Positions 31,999-44,872 of a stretch of 64,000 nucleotides of DNA are shown piece by piece; position 1 is the first letter of the stretch; each line of letters begins with the position of its first letter. Made by a program: the position numbers and the translations under genes. Origin of the DNA: Haliotis asinina (lineage: Eukaryota > Mollusca > Gastropoda > Lepetellida > Haliotidae); the NCBI RefSeq assembly GCF_037392515.1, contig NC_090280.1, positions 27,099,118-27,163,117 of the forward strand, given 5' to 3'. The notes beneath the pieces are model-generated. The model was not told the DNA's origin. It saw nothing but the letters and a program-made list of their open reading frames with translations, and did not search any database.

Positions 31999-33299
31999 AT
32001 GATGAACCATATTACACTAACTATGGCGTATGAAACCCCAACCAAAAAAACAAAACGTCCACTTGATCTTGACCCTGTTTATACTGACCATAGACCGTCT
32101 GCATCGATTGAATATTGGCCGCGTTTCGTTGTTATTGAGACTCCTGACAAGACACCGTTAAAGTTGAACCCCTTTGCTGTATCCAAGGGTATTCAAGGTG
32201 TTGCTGGAGAGGTGAAAAACATTAGACGCTTGCGTTCGGGTGCCCTGCTAGTCGAATGCGGGGAAAAAGCAACAAGCAACGAACCTGATGAACATGAAAT
32301 CTTTCGTGGGCATTCCGGTCACGGTCTCTGCTCACAAGACCTTGAATACTAGTAAAGGTATCATCAGAGATCGTGATCGATTGTTTGCTGATATGTCCGA
32401 AATTGACATAGGATCAGAAATGAAAGATCAAGGTGTGCTGTACGTGAAGCGCTTTTCAACCCGAAAAAACAATGAAACATTCCAAACTAATACCTATCTG
32501 TTTACTTTTTCATGTCCAAATGCTCCTAAATCAGTGAAGGGAGGCTATTGTAACAAACAAGTTGATACCTACATCCCTAACCCGCTCAGGTGTTTTAAAT
32601 GCCAGAAGTATGGACATGGCGTGAATACTTGCACATTGTCTGTTGTGTGTGCTCACTGTGGTGAGAAGACACACACAACAGAAGATTGTGACAGTGATTA
32701 TAAAAAAATGCACCAATTGCTCAGGCGACCATTCTTCATTTTCTAAGCAATGTCCTATTTGGAAAGAGCAAATGGAAATCAATAAAATCAAATTTACTCA
32801 AAATATGTCTTTTTCCGAGGCCAAAAAACTGGTAAAGACATCTGATCTTCCACAAACTTATGCTACAGTAGCAAAAACATCATCGGGATCTAAATCTAAC
32901 ACTACATCAACCACAGGCTGCCAAACTACCTTGACTTGGGTAAATTGCGATTCTCCACAGCTTTTGTACCCTGCTATATCATCACAGACTGAGGAATCAC
33001 TTCCTAGTACCTCAAAGTCTTCTTCTGATCACAAATCATCATCTCAGTCAAACTCAAAGTCTCAATCGACAGCTGATAGTCAACAAACTGTGAAAAATAA
33101 ATCGAAGCCAAAGCCTGATGCTTCAAAACAACAAAGTGGCAGAGCTCCAAAAGGGTCACAGAACAAAATTCAATTTTTCAATAAATACGGGTCTCTTGAA
33201 GACATGGACGTCTCTGAAAACGTCCATTCTAGGGCACATAGCTTGTCGCCCTCCAAAAGAGTGCGGGGTAGATCCCCAATAAATCCCCCCAATCGATAG
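31999..33299 (+). pseudogene. LINE ORF1 (zinc-knuckle nucleic-acid-binding protein)
   Basis: Begins near MAYETPTKKTKRPLD at about 32,023. Three C-terminal knuckles follow: CFKCQKYGHGVNTC, CAHCGEKTHTTEDC and CTNCSGDHSSFSKQC, then a Ser/Lys-rich tail ending INPPNR and a stop. One frameshift is near 32,270-32,300 and a second near 32,710 in a run of seven A. Family role: RNA-binding component of the LINE ribonucleoprotein. Confidence 0.85.
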
Positions 33300-33309
33300 T
33301 TTATTCCAG

Positions 33310-36300
33310 ATATATTGTACAGTGGAACTGCAGAGGATTAAGGACTAGCGTTTACGCTATGCTCTCTTTATATTTCTCCGTCTTCGACGCTTGCCAAAAC
33401 TGATCTTCAAGCTCTATATGATCAGCTCCCGAAGCCCTGTATTATAATGGGAGATTTAAATGGGCACAACCCACTCCGGGGTAGTGTAACTACAAACACT
33501 AAAGGGAAATTGTTGGAGGACTTTTGTTCTGACAATGATTTATGTATTTATAATGATGGTTCCAACACATATTTATACCCTGGTACAGGGACCTATTCTG
33601 CTCTTGACTTGTCACTGACAACTTCCGAACTATTAAATGAATTCGAATGGTCAGTCCACAATGACCTGTGTGGAAGTGACCATTTTCCTACTATATTAAA
33701 AGCTGTAACTCCATCCGATGTTCCTCCATCATCAAGACGAAATTTTAAAAAGGCTAACTGGGCTTTATATGAAACACTGTGTGCTGAAAAACTTAAACCC
33801 GAACGTTTTATTGACGTTCCCGATGCTATTAAATGCTTTTTGGATGAACTGAATTCCATAGCTGATGAGTGTATACGAAAGTCCTCTGTAGTTCCACACA
33901 TAAGAAAACCATGGTTCAACGATGAGTGCAAACAAGCTAGGAAGGCAAGGAAAAAAGCAGAACATTATTTCCGTCGCCATCCTATGGTGCATAATTTAAA
34001 TAAATTTAAAATTTAAAATGCTAAAGCACGGCGTACTTTTAAACAGACCAAACGCCAATCTTGGCAAAATTATGTATCTAAAATAAATTCTCGGACACCC
34101 ATGTCCAAGGTATGGAACATGGTCCAGAAAATCAAAGGTAAAGGTACTACATCTACTGTCCATCATCTTCAACATGGAGATCAATTACTTACTGATAAAT
34201 CAGATATCGCAAATAAACTCGGCGAAACCCTCGCTAAACACTCTTCCTCTTCTAATTATTTACCTCAATTCCAGCAGTATCAAAAACAACAAGAAAAGAA
34301 AACTATTAATTTCAATTCTGATAATGGGGAAGATTATAATGAAACGTTTTCTATTCATGAACTCCATACTGCTCTTGATCAGGCTCATGACACTGCTACT
34401 GGAGCTGATAACATACAGTATCAACTCCTGAAGCACTTACCAGAATCCTGCCTAGAAACTCTCCTAAATATTTTTGATGATATTTGGACTTCAGGTAAAT
34501 TTCCTTCTTCATGGCGTGACGCTATAGTAGTACCAATACCTAAACCTGGACGTGATCATACGAATCCGTCCAATTATCGTCCGATTTCATTAACTAGCCG
34601 TGTTTGCAAGACCATGGAACGCATGATAAATAATCGACTTGTTTGGTACTTGGAAACAAATAACCTCATTACAGATATACAATGTGGTTTCCGGAAAAAC
34701 AGAAGTACAGTCGATCACTTAGTGCGTTTAGAATCATTTGTTAAAAACGCACTGATCAATAAACAACACGCTGTATCTGTCTTTTTTGATCTTGAGAAGG
34801 CATATGATACAACATGAAAATATGGCATTCTGAGAGATTAACATGACTTCGGCTTGCGAGGTCGTCTGCCTGAATTCATAGCCAAATTTTTAAATAACAG
34901 ACAATTCCAGGTCCGTGTGGGTTCTACCCTGTCTGATCATTACAGTCAGGATCAGGGTGTTCCATAAGGCAGTATTTTGTCCGTCACTCTTTTTAGCATC
35001 AAGATCAACAGTTTATCAAAAGTTTTAAACGATTCAATTGATGGATCGTTATTTGTGGATGATTTTAATATTTCTTGTCGTGGTAAAAATATGCATACCA
35101 TTGAACGGCAATTGCCGTTGTGTTTAAACAAGATTAATAAATGGTATCTTGAAAACGGCTTTAAATTTTCCAAATCGAAAACTAACTGCATACATTTTTG
35201 TCGTAAATACAAACCACATAAAGACCCTGAACTGTCTCTAGATGGCACGCCGATTAAAGTTGTGAAGGAAGCCAAGTTCTTGGGTCTAAGCTTTGATTCA
35301 CACTTAACGTTTTTACCGCATATTAAATCACTTAAAACTAAATGCCTGAAGGCACTTGACCTATTGAAAGTGGTGTCAAATTCTAAATGGGGAGGGGATC
35401 AAGCTACCCTTCTCCATCTATATCGATCACTCCATGGCTCCATCGTATATGGTGGAGCCTGCAAAAGCAACCTTAAACTTTTTGATTCTGTCCATCACCA
35501 AGGTCTAAGACTTTGTCTTGGGTCCTTCAGAACTTCACCTATTGACAGTCTTTACTTTGAGGCTGATGAACCATCTCTTGCACAACGCCGTATCAAATTA
35601 TCTTTACAATGTGTCACAAAACTATACTCTAACGAATCGAACCCTGCATATAACTGTGTCTTCAATCCTCTTTATGAGGATTTGTATAGCAAAAAGTCTT
35701 CTCTTGTTCCACCTCTTGGGCTCAGAATAAAGCCGTTTATTGCTGCTGCTGGTATTAAGCTGGACAATATAGCTCCTTTCCGTCTTCTTTCCTCTCCCCC
35801 TTGGCAGTTGGTTAGGCCACAGGTTGACCTAACATTAGCTACATTTAAAAAATCAGAATCGAATGAATTGCAGTATAAACAAGAATATAATCAATTGAAA
35901 CATACATACAACAATTACAAATCCTTATTTACAGATGGGTCCAAGGACGGTGGCGCAGTAGCTTGTGCCACTGTCATTGGATCCAGAACAATATCTTCTA
36001 GATTACCAGACAATAGTTCTATTTTTACCGCAGAAGCTAACGCCATATTAACAGCTCTTAAATATATTCAAAGACACCCTAAACGTAAACAGTATATAAT
36101 ATATTCCGACTCTCTTTCTTGCCTTCAGGCTATAAAAAATATTTCTTGTAAACATCCACTTTTAGTTGAAATTATTGAACTGTATAATACTCTTGCTACT
36201 GATCAATACGACATCGTCTTCTGTTGGTTACCCAGTCACGTAGGTATTTCTGGGAATCTTGATGCCAAGGCAGCACTAAACAAATCTGTGACGCCACTTC

Positions 36301-36698
36301 TTCTTCCATATTCAGATTACAAAGTTAGCATTAGAACGTATATCCGTGATCTAATGCAGAAGAAGTGGGACACCCAAGTGGGTATCAATAAATTACATGA
36401 AATAAAACCGTATATTGGCTACACCTACTTGGGTTGTCAGTCCAGATTTGAGGAGGTCATCATGCGACGATGTCGTATTGGCCACACAAGATATACACAT
36501 AAATATTTGCTTAAAGGTGAGGATCCTCCGTTTTGTATCCCTTGTGATGGAAGAATCACAGTCAAGCATATCTTGCTTGACTGTGTTGAGTATTCCATCA
36601 CAAGGGATCAGTATTTTAATTCACGAACTCTGAAGGATCTTTTTAATAACACAAGCTCTCATTTAATCATTGCATTTTTAAAAGAATTAAATTATTGA
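33310..36698 (+). pseudogene. LINE ORF2 (endonuclease, RT, RNase H)
   Basis: The start, YIVQWNCRGLRTSVY, is typical of an APE-type endonuclease but jumps directly to SLYISPSSTLAKTDL, so roughly 100 residues are missing. MGDLNGHNPLRG and GSDHFPTIL remain. Frame is lost at a TAA near 34,014 and at three stops between 34,815 and 34,968. RT motifs are visible: PSNYRPISLTS, DLEKAYDTT and FVDD (35,052-35,063). RNase H motifs are FTDGSKDGG, EANAI, YSDSLS and WLPSHVGISGN. A C-terminal CIPCDGRITVKHILLDC finger ends the protein. It cannot produce full-length protein. Confidence 0.88.
36537..36608. other. 72-bp hairpin inside LINE ORF2
   Basis: ATCCCTTGTGATGGAA near 36,537 pairs with its reverse complement ending at 36,608, and CACAGTCAAGCA pairs with TGCTTGACTGTG around a five-base loop. 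About 28 of 32 positions pair. It overlaps the coding sequence of the C-terminal CCHC finger. The minus-strand LINE copy has the same hairpin near 58,349-58,421. Confidence 0.75.
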
Positions 36699-37253
36699 CC
36701 GAATTGTAAATAGATAAATATTTTATTATTGGAAGTTTAAATTCATAACTGTGCTTGTTCGTGGCTGTATCCTCAAAGGGGGTTGAAGTACTGTAAAACT
36801 ATTGTCCTCCTGAGAGGGTACGTAAGTCCACAAACATTCAAAGTAAATTCTAAATTTCCAGGTTTTTAATCGTAGTATAAGTGTTTTCTTATTGTATGGC
36901 TAGATTTCCGAAATTGCTGACGGCTGAGGGGATGGTTTAAATCCAGCTAGGGTCCACGCAGGTAGCAAAGGTACTGTAAGTCCCAATGGTCCCTAGTATG
37001 GTGACCTACCTTCAGTTGTTAGCAATCTATAGCCCAGTTTTATATTGTATTGTCCTCTATAGAGAAATTGTTTTAGGCATAACTACTAGTTTTACATTCT
37101 TTTCTGTGATGTTCTAGTTGTTTTACTGTCCTTCGTCGACTGATTGTTATAATACTCATATATTCCATTTTAATGTTACATTCCCGTCACGATATGGCTG
37201 AAATATTGCCGATGTGACGTTAAATTTTAACTCACTCACTCACTGTTTCTATA

Positions 37254-39220
37254 ACATCAATTTGCGAAGCCAATGGCAAACAGAGTATTTATTTGTTTAA
37301 GACTGGTGTCGACATTCCTACGCACAAAGCACTGAAATACGAGGAAATGAACCTGTAAGCTATCGTAACATGATGTATCATGGCTGATTCCAGAACGTTA
37401 ATAAAGAAAAATATAGAAAACAATTATGGGAAGAAGACTCCAGTTGTATAAAGGACATCTAATTTACTGAAAGCCACAAGGGCCTGCAAATATTTGAAAC
37501 TGCCGATCCGATGCAATTTCAGCTAGGCCTCCGGGCAGGCGGTTATTTCGAATGCAGATTGGAAGTAGAAACGCGACGTTCACATTGTCACCGTCACCGT
37601 CCGGCAGTAGTGGTGCAGCGTAGCAGTGTGACAGTGATCACTTACCTGTGCAGTATTACCTGCTTTATCCAGGCAGGTGCAATAATCCTTGCAAAACACA
37701 TAGGAGAACAAAGTGCTTCTCCCTATAGGTGTATATGAATTCTCATCGGGGTAAGGTAAAGTTAAATGTCTGTAAGGAATGTTTTACAAATGCACATTTT
37801 CTGTTCGTTAGGCCATACCAATTAAATTTTCTGTTTTACAGATTTTTGTCCTCAGAAAACCTAAAGGCATGGGGGTAGATGGGTAAAATGGGTCAAAGCA
37901 TTTTTCAAAGACATCGTTTTTCAAGTTCACATTCGCCATGGTGCTTGAAGCACTCAGTTTGAAGTCTCTGAGAAGTCTTGTTCCCATATATCTTAACATT
38001 AGGATTATACTTTTAAACAGGAAAAAAATTATAGATTTTTTCTTGATAATAATAACACTGGGCAAACAAAATTGGTCTGGGCTTAACACAAAATTAAATT
38101 ATTCACTTTTTCACAAGGTGTATAGTCTTCCCAACACAACTATGTTGTGTCATATGATTATGATTTGTCACATACTTCTATTGATCATTTTAGTAAAGCG
38201 ATATTTCTTCATGTTCTCAAAGAATGAGGTATTGTTTGTGAGACCTGCTGTTTTTGCCAATTGACTAACTTGACCCCTCTTAACCGTAGTAGCATAATAT
38301 ATTCAAAACGTCATTAGGCTACCTGTCTGATCTATTTGTGAAACATTGATATAACCGCACAATTTTACAAAGTCTAAATTTTAATTAATGTCAGCTGATA
38401 TCCAAAATATTTTCTGCAAGCACCTGCTAATGAATATCTTACAGTGACTCTCTGAAGGCTACAGAGGTTATAATGCTCTATTCCACAAATTATTCTTTTT
38501 TGACATCCCCAGTATAATGATAGGACTGAACCATACAAACACTGTTTGAAGTAGTGCAATGTTTCCTTGCTGGGAAATGAAAGGCATTTGCAAATCTCTA
38601 CCTGGTCTTGACACCTGAGAGCATGGCCTTTGATGGGAAATGTTTCATTCAATGCTGAAAGGTCAAGGTAACGTATTGAAAGTTGCTCAAGATTTCCCTT
38701 TCATCAGTTATCACCTGCCGTTATTTCTTTAAGAGACAGGATATTTTGGGTCATGAAGCTTAAAGTTGGTTTCATCCACTACATATGGCTTTTTGCAGTA
38801 ACTTGAACAGAAAACCATGTGCATGCACCCATTATCCAGGCTATTTTATAAAAGTCATTTCTAGAAGTTTGTTATTTTGTATTGTGTGAGTAGAAACGAC
38901 GGGTTGAAGCTTAACTTGATTTTGAAAGCAGGGAGTATTTCTCGTTTGGTGGTATCGAAATGTAAAACTTATTTTGATGATACTGTCATGTAAATTCATC
39001 AAACTGGCATTAGTATTTCCTCAGCTTACAAAGCACTATCTATGAAGGCCAATGCAAATTCAGAGTGTTTTTTCATGGTGTGCTTTCCAACTTCTTTACG
39101 GACTCAATTTTATTCATTTGGGATAATGGTGGCATACATTCAGTAAAATCCTTCTCAAATCGCATGTGAATAGCCATTCTGCACTTGAGATGTAAATTGA
39201 ACAATGACTTCAACAAATAT
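37254..39220. other. Unannotated spacer
   Basis: No supported gene. ORFs of 75-108 codons here have no recognisable domain, and no repeat family is evident. Confidence 0.6.
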
Positions 39221-39360
39221 AGGGAGCGGTGGGGTAGCCTAGTTGTTAAAGCATGAGACCCGCATTCAATTCCCCACATGGTTGTAATGTGTGAGCACAT
39301 TTCTGGTGTCCCTGATGTAGTATTGCTGGAATATTGCAATGCTTGGCTCACTCACTTTAA
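39221..39360 (+). mobile_element. tRNA-derived SINE
   Basis: GCGGTGGGGTAGCCTAGTTG with an A-box match, then CCCACATGGTTGTAATGTGT, GTATTGCTGGAATATTGC and CTCACTCACTT. About 20 bp between A and B boxes are missing. Confidence 0.82.
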
Positions 39361-39414
39361 CAAATTAAACTTCCACTGGATGATGACAGTGTTGAAACTT
39401 TTGATTTATTCGTG

Positions 39415-40085
39415 AATCCCATTACTTCCCAATGGTGAGACCTCGTCTATGCAATAGAACCCAATATTTCCCATCTTAGTGTGGTGGAGAACGCTTTTAT
39501 TTCCATTCCCACGGTGGTAAGACCTTGTCTTGACAGTAAAACCTGTTACTTCCCTTCTTGGAGTGCTGAGAACCTGTCTTGACAATAAAATCTGTTATTT
39601 CCTCCTTTCTTTCTCACTATAATGCGACCTTGTTTAGGCAGAATCACCTGTTATTTCCCTTTTCAGTATAGTGAGACCCCGTCTGTGTAGTAAAACCTGT
39701 TTTTCCCTTCCTTCTCAGTATATTGAGATCTTGTCTGTGTGGTAAAACCTGTCATTTCCCTTCTCAATATAGTGAGACATTGTCTATGCTGTAAAACCTG
39801 TTATTTCCATTCTAAGTATGGTAAAATTTTGTCTATGCAGTAAAACGTGTTATTTGCCTTCTCAAAGTGGTCAGACCTCTTCATCATAATGTCACCCGTT
39901 ATCTGTTTTCAGAGTATGGTGAGACCTCTTCATCATAATGTCACCTGTTATTTGCCTTCTGAGTATGGAAAACCTCTACCTCATCGGGACACTGTTTATT
40001 TTACTCCTCATTATGGTGACAATTTGACAACAGGGTGAAAACCCAATATTTCCATTTTAACGATGGTGAGACCACGACGGTGGAG
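39415..40085. repeat. Degenerate minisatellite, about 11 units near 60 bp
   Basis: Recurring words GTGAGACCTTGTCT, AGTAAAACCTGTTATTTCCC and TTCTCAGTATAG appear in the same order. Units differ by substitutions and small indels, suggesting an old array. Confidence 0.82.
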
Positions 40086-40549
40086 TGAAATCTCTTTCAG
40101 CTAACAAAGTACTGTGGGACTTCAACTTGTTGAGGTATTGATGCGTGTCAAAAGAGCCCTTTTTAATCGAGAGCCGATAATTCTCCACCATAAAGTCACA
40201 AAGGAAGTGATACAAGGAGGGAACCTTGCAGCTTCAGACATGAACTGACAAGTCCATGATTTATGAGTGTGACATTATTTAAAAGACTGCATTCATATGA
40301 ATATGGCATTGTGACAATGGGGATTACTTGTTGTAGCTTGTTGCCCTGTTTCCTTAGAGAGTGGATGACGATTTATTTAACAGCTTGACTAACAGAGTAG
40401 TGTGAAATATGAACTACGTGATCCGTTTGTCCTTGTCAATAACCTTTACAAATTATGTCCCCCTAGAGATGCGTGTGTACGGGGATCAGAAGAGTCCTGA
40501 CTCCAGAATCATGTCCTCTCACATTCCACTTGATACACAGTCACTACTT

Positions 40550-40715
40550 ACACATTCCTACAGTGATTCAACTCAATCAGCACGGTCCTACAGACTCACA
40601 TTCACCATGCTCCACACACACCTCCACAACACAGTCCTACAGACTCACATCCACCATCCTCCATACACACCTCCACAACACAGTCCTACATACTCAACTG
40701 CACCATGCTCCAAAT
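40550..40715. repeat. Short tandem repeat, about 3 units of 50 bp
   Basis: CCTACAGACTCACATTCACC and ACACCTCCACAACACAGT recur in order. Confidence 0.75.
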
Positions 40716-41579
40716 ACACCACAACAACAAAGTCATAGAGACTCACATCAATCGCACTCCTAATTGAACTTAATTAAGTGCAATGAGTACCATGAGAACG
40801 CATGTCAAGGAAATTCGAGGATCCTGTAAAAAAATAATGTAGTTTAGTGCAGTGCGGTATGGTGTGGTGAAGTGATGTGGCGTGACGTTGTGGGGTGGGG
40901 TTGTGTTTTGATGTTTTTGTGTTGTGTAGTGCAGCGGGTGCACCATACCTTTTGTCCAGAAAGTTCATTAAGTGACCATTGTAACCCCTTTGAAGACGGC
41001 TGAACACGAACTGTGCCTCGCTTTGTCAAAAAGCTGTATCTGCCCCCGGTTACATACATGACAGGAACTCATTATTTTGTTGAGATGTAAGGACGTAAGA
41101 TATTAATTACTTATTGTCGTCTGGCTCACAATCTATGATCTTTGTCCGTGTCCATTTCTAGATTTATGCATTGTGTAAAACCCTGCCTCTCTATTACAAT
41201 ATGACTTCAATGTCAGCTTGGGGTCATCAGTGATCACAAAGAATCGACGACCTATAGTAGTCTGCAAATGACTGCATGTACTTCATTCATGATGAAATCT
41301 GTTGACATGGGCAGAACCCATGTCATAGTCTACAGCTCCATGCTGAAAGGTTTTCAAACGCTATGTAATTGTATATCCATATGTACAGCCATTCCTAAAG
41401 CTCTCGATATTTCTCTGTTTCACAATAGGTTTCCAGACAGGGTGGTGTTTGTGACTACGCAGCAATCAATTACATGGGAAAGTTTGACAATACGCTAATG
41501 ATGTATACACTCCGTAGGGAGGTCAGTCAGCATGAGAAACTTCATTAACGTCAGTATGTATTTTCAAGCACTTTCAGAA

Positions 41580-41940
41580 ACAGACTGAGAAGGTGGTGGT
41601 GTAGACTGTTAGAGCTAGGTAGGTGATGATATAGACTGGGAGAGATTGGAAGGTGATGATGTAGACTCTGAGAGCTAAAATGGTGAGGATGTAGACTGGG
41701 AGAGCTATGAAGGTGATGCTGTAGATTGAGAGAGCTAGGAAGGTGTTGAGTGTAGACTGAGAGCAAGGAAAGTGACGATGTAGATTGGGAGAGATAAGAA
41801 GGTGATGATGTGACCTGGGGGAGCTCTGAAGGTGATGAGTGTAGACTGAGAGTGCTAGAAAGGAGAGGATATGGATTGGGAGAGATAGGAAGGTGACGAG
41901 TGTAGACTGGAAGAGCTAGACCCGAGATGACTGTAGGCTG
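41580..41940. repeat. Minisatellite, about 11 units near 32 bp
   Basis: GGAAGGTGATGATGTAGACT and GGGAGAGCTA alternate throughout, with small length changes. Confidence 0.85.
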
Positions 41941-41949
41941 ATAGTGATC

Positions 41950-42062
41950 TGGGCCCACTTGCATAAAGCATACTTAGCGCTACAACGATCTTAAGCCTAT
42001 ATATTGGGGTATTTGAGTTACAATCGTTGTAGTGCTAAGGTTGCTTTGTGCAAGTGGACCCA
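41950..42062. mobile_element. Hairpin MITE
   Basis: 45-bp arms: TGGGCCCACTTGCATAAAGC onward at 41,950-41,994, and the reverse complement of TGGGTCCACTTGCACAAAGC at 42,018-42,062. The loop is about 23 bp. No coding potential. Confidence 0.75.
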
Positions 42063-42807
42063 TTTAAACCCATTCATTTTTCAACCACTGCAGCATTTTC
42101 CTCATTTCTTCAACCGCTACTAACATCGCTGTTTCAACCAACAATTACATTCATACTGCTAACTGCAGCCAAGAATAGACCCTACATCCCCAGCCACAAC
42201 CACACGAACATTCACATCTACATCTTCACCTTGAGCCGACACTACAATCAATGCCACAACCACTGTGATTAAATAGTTAACATCACTACAACTGCGGACG
42301 TGTTGTCACCCTTTGGAAAATATCCCAGGACGATACTGAGCACAGCCAGACCAGCAGCAAAGAGATGCATCACTATACCAGGCTTCGAGTCTCACCATAA
42401 ATACACTGATTATTCGATCACACGCACATGTGCTGTATTGTATTGATGGTTGGTGTAGTAGTACTCTCAGTCCTTGCAGCCGTTCTGCAAAGCGAACTTA
42501 GTGCTCAGGTGACCCATACCTTAACACAGGCTTCAGGTAGTCTCAGCGTTAAGGTGTCCGTAACTCCCATTTCTCTTAACATAGATTCAGGTAGTTTTAT
42601 CGCTTAGGTTAGCTTGGACAAAGGTATCCATGTCAACTGACTGCGACATGTGCATGACAAGCCTGAAACGTTGTACATATATATATGCACTGAAACAAAG
42701 TGAATTTTCCCTCTCACACATGCATACGTGCAGGTGGATGTGCTAACGAGATCAAAGACGAGGATATCAATTATAACCACCCAGATGGATTAATTTTCTT
42801 TCAAGTC
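42063..42807. other. Unannotated spacer before duplication copy B
   Basis: Contains a weak CCTTAACA satellite remnant at about 42,510-42,625; nothing else recognised. Confidence 0.55.
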
Positions 42808-43152
42808 TAATATTGCAATATGGACGAAATTAACATATTACATTTGTCTCATTCATTTAGCCCAGCCCTGACAGCTGAGAATTGTGAGCACATGAGTTCT
42901 ATGTGATGCAATATTGATCATCTAGGCTGCTGCACACAATCATTTTGAGGAAATTATTGCTATGGTTGACACTGCTGTGCAGCTGACGTATTCAAAAGCA
43001 TATTATGCTGAACAGTGTGCATTTTTTTATTCTTGCCTTTGCATACGAATTCATGTGTCTGTGATAAATCAACAGAGAATTATGCATAGATGTAACAAGA
43101 GCGTGATTATAACGAATGTTTCATACGTCTGTTTATGTGTTGTATATATGCA

Positions 43153-43305
43153 CTGGGGCGGTGGGGTAGCCTTGTGGTCAAAGCGTTCGCTCGTCACGGT
43201 ACTGAGGACCTGGGTTCGATTGTACAATGTGTGGAGTCCGCTTCTTGTGTTCCCCACGTGATAATGCTGGAATATTGCTAAAAGCGGTGTAAAACCTAAC
43301 TTGCT
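43153..43305 (+). mobile_element. tRNA-derived SINE
   Basis: GGGCGGTGGGGTAGCCTTGT, AAGCGTTCGCTCGTCACGG, B box GGGTTCGATTG, and AAAAGCGGTGTAAAACCTAA at the 3' end. Copy B only. Confidence 0.85.
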
Positions 43306-43534
43306 ATTTCTGAAAAGTACGTTTGTACATTCATGTGCTGGTTTGCACGGATGTGTCCCGTGTCAGTCATGTTTCCGGCTCATTAGTCAGTTAGACGTGA
43401 ATAGATCTCATGTGATTTGAACCTTTATGAGTCAGAGATGTGTCAGCTGCACAGGTCGCAGTCAGTGTGCAAAACTGCAGATTTGTCACATGAACACTTT
43501 ACAGAACGCTCGTAAATGTCGGTCCTTTTATGAG

Positions 43535-43702
43535 TTGATCTAGGTGATGGGGTAACATGAGTGATGGGGTAACCGAGGACCCGGGTTCGTCTCTCCACAT
43601 GGATACAACGTGTGAAACCCATTTCTGGCGCCCGCCTTGATATTGAGGGAATATCCATAAAAGCGGCGTGAAACTTAAAACTCACTCACTCACCCATTCA
43701 CT
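43535..43702 (+). mobile_element. tRNA-derived SINE
   Basis: GAGGACCCGGGTTCG, ACAACGTGTGAAACCC, AAAAGCGGCGTGAAACTTAA and a TCAC tail. Better preserved than its counterpart at 305-445. Confidence 0.82.
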
Positions 43703-43767
43703 CATTTATGAGTTCAGTCAGAATACATGTTTGATATGTTTGCTTTAAAAAGTTCTCACTAAGAAAT

Positions 43768-43992
43768 ACCCGTAAAGATCCGAGTTAGAATTGGTCTTCA
43801 GTAACCCATGCTTGTCATAAGAGTTGACTAACGGAATCGGGTGGTCAGGCTGGTTGATATAAGTCATGGTATCCCAGTTGGATAGATCGATGCCCAGGCT
43901 GTTCACCACTGGATAGTCTGAATCAAATACGATTATTTACAGACCGCTGCCATATAACTGGAATGTTGAGTGCGGCGTTAAGCAACAGTCAA
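43768..43992 (+). mobile_element. Second SINE-like family
   Basis: CCCGTAAAGATCCGAGTTAG head, GCTTGTCATAAGAGTTGACT centre, and CTGGAATGTTGAGTGCGGCG end. Counterpart of 518-755. Confidence 0.7.
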
Positions 43993-44872
43993 TCTGTCCT
44001 CCTTTCAGAGAAAATGTGTAACTTTGGAACAATTACCTTTCTCCAAAATAACTCAGACCCCCCTCTCCGCATACCTTGGATGTGAACGGGTCACCTAAGT
44101 GTGATCAGTCTGGATACGGAAGAGCACTTTGCATTTGGGATAAACTACAGAATATGACCGGAGTATGAGTGTTTCGTAACGGACGCAAAATACTGTTTTC
44201 GTCTCATTGACTTTGAAGTGAAGCCCTATGTCCTGGTATCCATGACAACGATCGTTTCTGTTTCAGACTTGGTGAATCACAACCGCTTCATTTCCTGGGA
44301 TTCATCACATGAGCTGTTATTTAAATGACATGAAACCAATGTCACTGCATTAACATATTCACGTATGAATTATGAATAAACTGTTCCTGGTATGTAACAT
44401 TACTCTCTCTAACAAAATCAACACGATGCCTACATTCGTATTCCAGGTTATCGATGTAACCATAGCAACCGAACACCCGTGCCACTGTTATCAACATTAC
44501 GGTGTCTTGTGTGTTGTAAAGAAGAAATGTGAAATTGGTCGCAGCCTTGATAAATAATGAACAAGGACATGTTTCTTTTTGAGCAGAGGTGGGTTGTTTG
44601 GGGTAGTTTCGCATGATGTGTAAGGTCGAACACAAGGGACACCCAGGGATGAATTATTCACTGTGAGGCAGCTTTATCGGGTCTGATACAAGGAAGGAAA
44701 ATTGTCCCACATAACACTCGAGGTCTGAATATTGAGGCAACTGTATTGAAACACTCAGGTTTTTATTCATTACTGAAAGTTCGAGTGAAGAAAATCCGTA
44801 AATTCTCAAAGCCCTCTCTGTAGAGGCCTTTTATACGGAAGCCGTATTGGGCTATTCAAAATTTGTTATTTG

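Larger units (their letters stand above)
31394..37242 (+). mobile_element. Full-length but decayed I/Nimb-like LINE
   Basis: About 5.85 kb. The 11-bp target duplication CTGTTTCTATA lies at 31,383-31,393 and 37,243-37,253, which fixes both ends. Layout: 5' UTR, ORF1 with zinc knuckles, ORF2 (endonuclease, RT, RNase H, C-terminal CCHC), 3' UTR, and a CTCACTCACTCA tail instead of poly(A). RNase H places it in the I group; Nimb is my guess. ORF1 has two frameshifts and ORF2 an endonuclease deletion and several stops, so it is dead. Confidence 0.88.

Noticed and set aside
40774-41059. Overlapping minus-strand ORFs of 71-77 codons
   Set aside because: Low-complexity GTGGTG-type sequence, no start context or domain.
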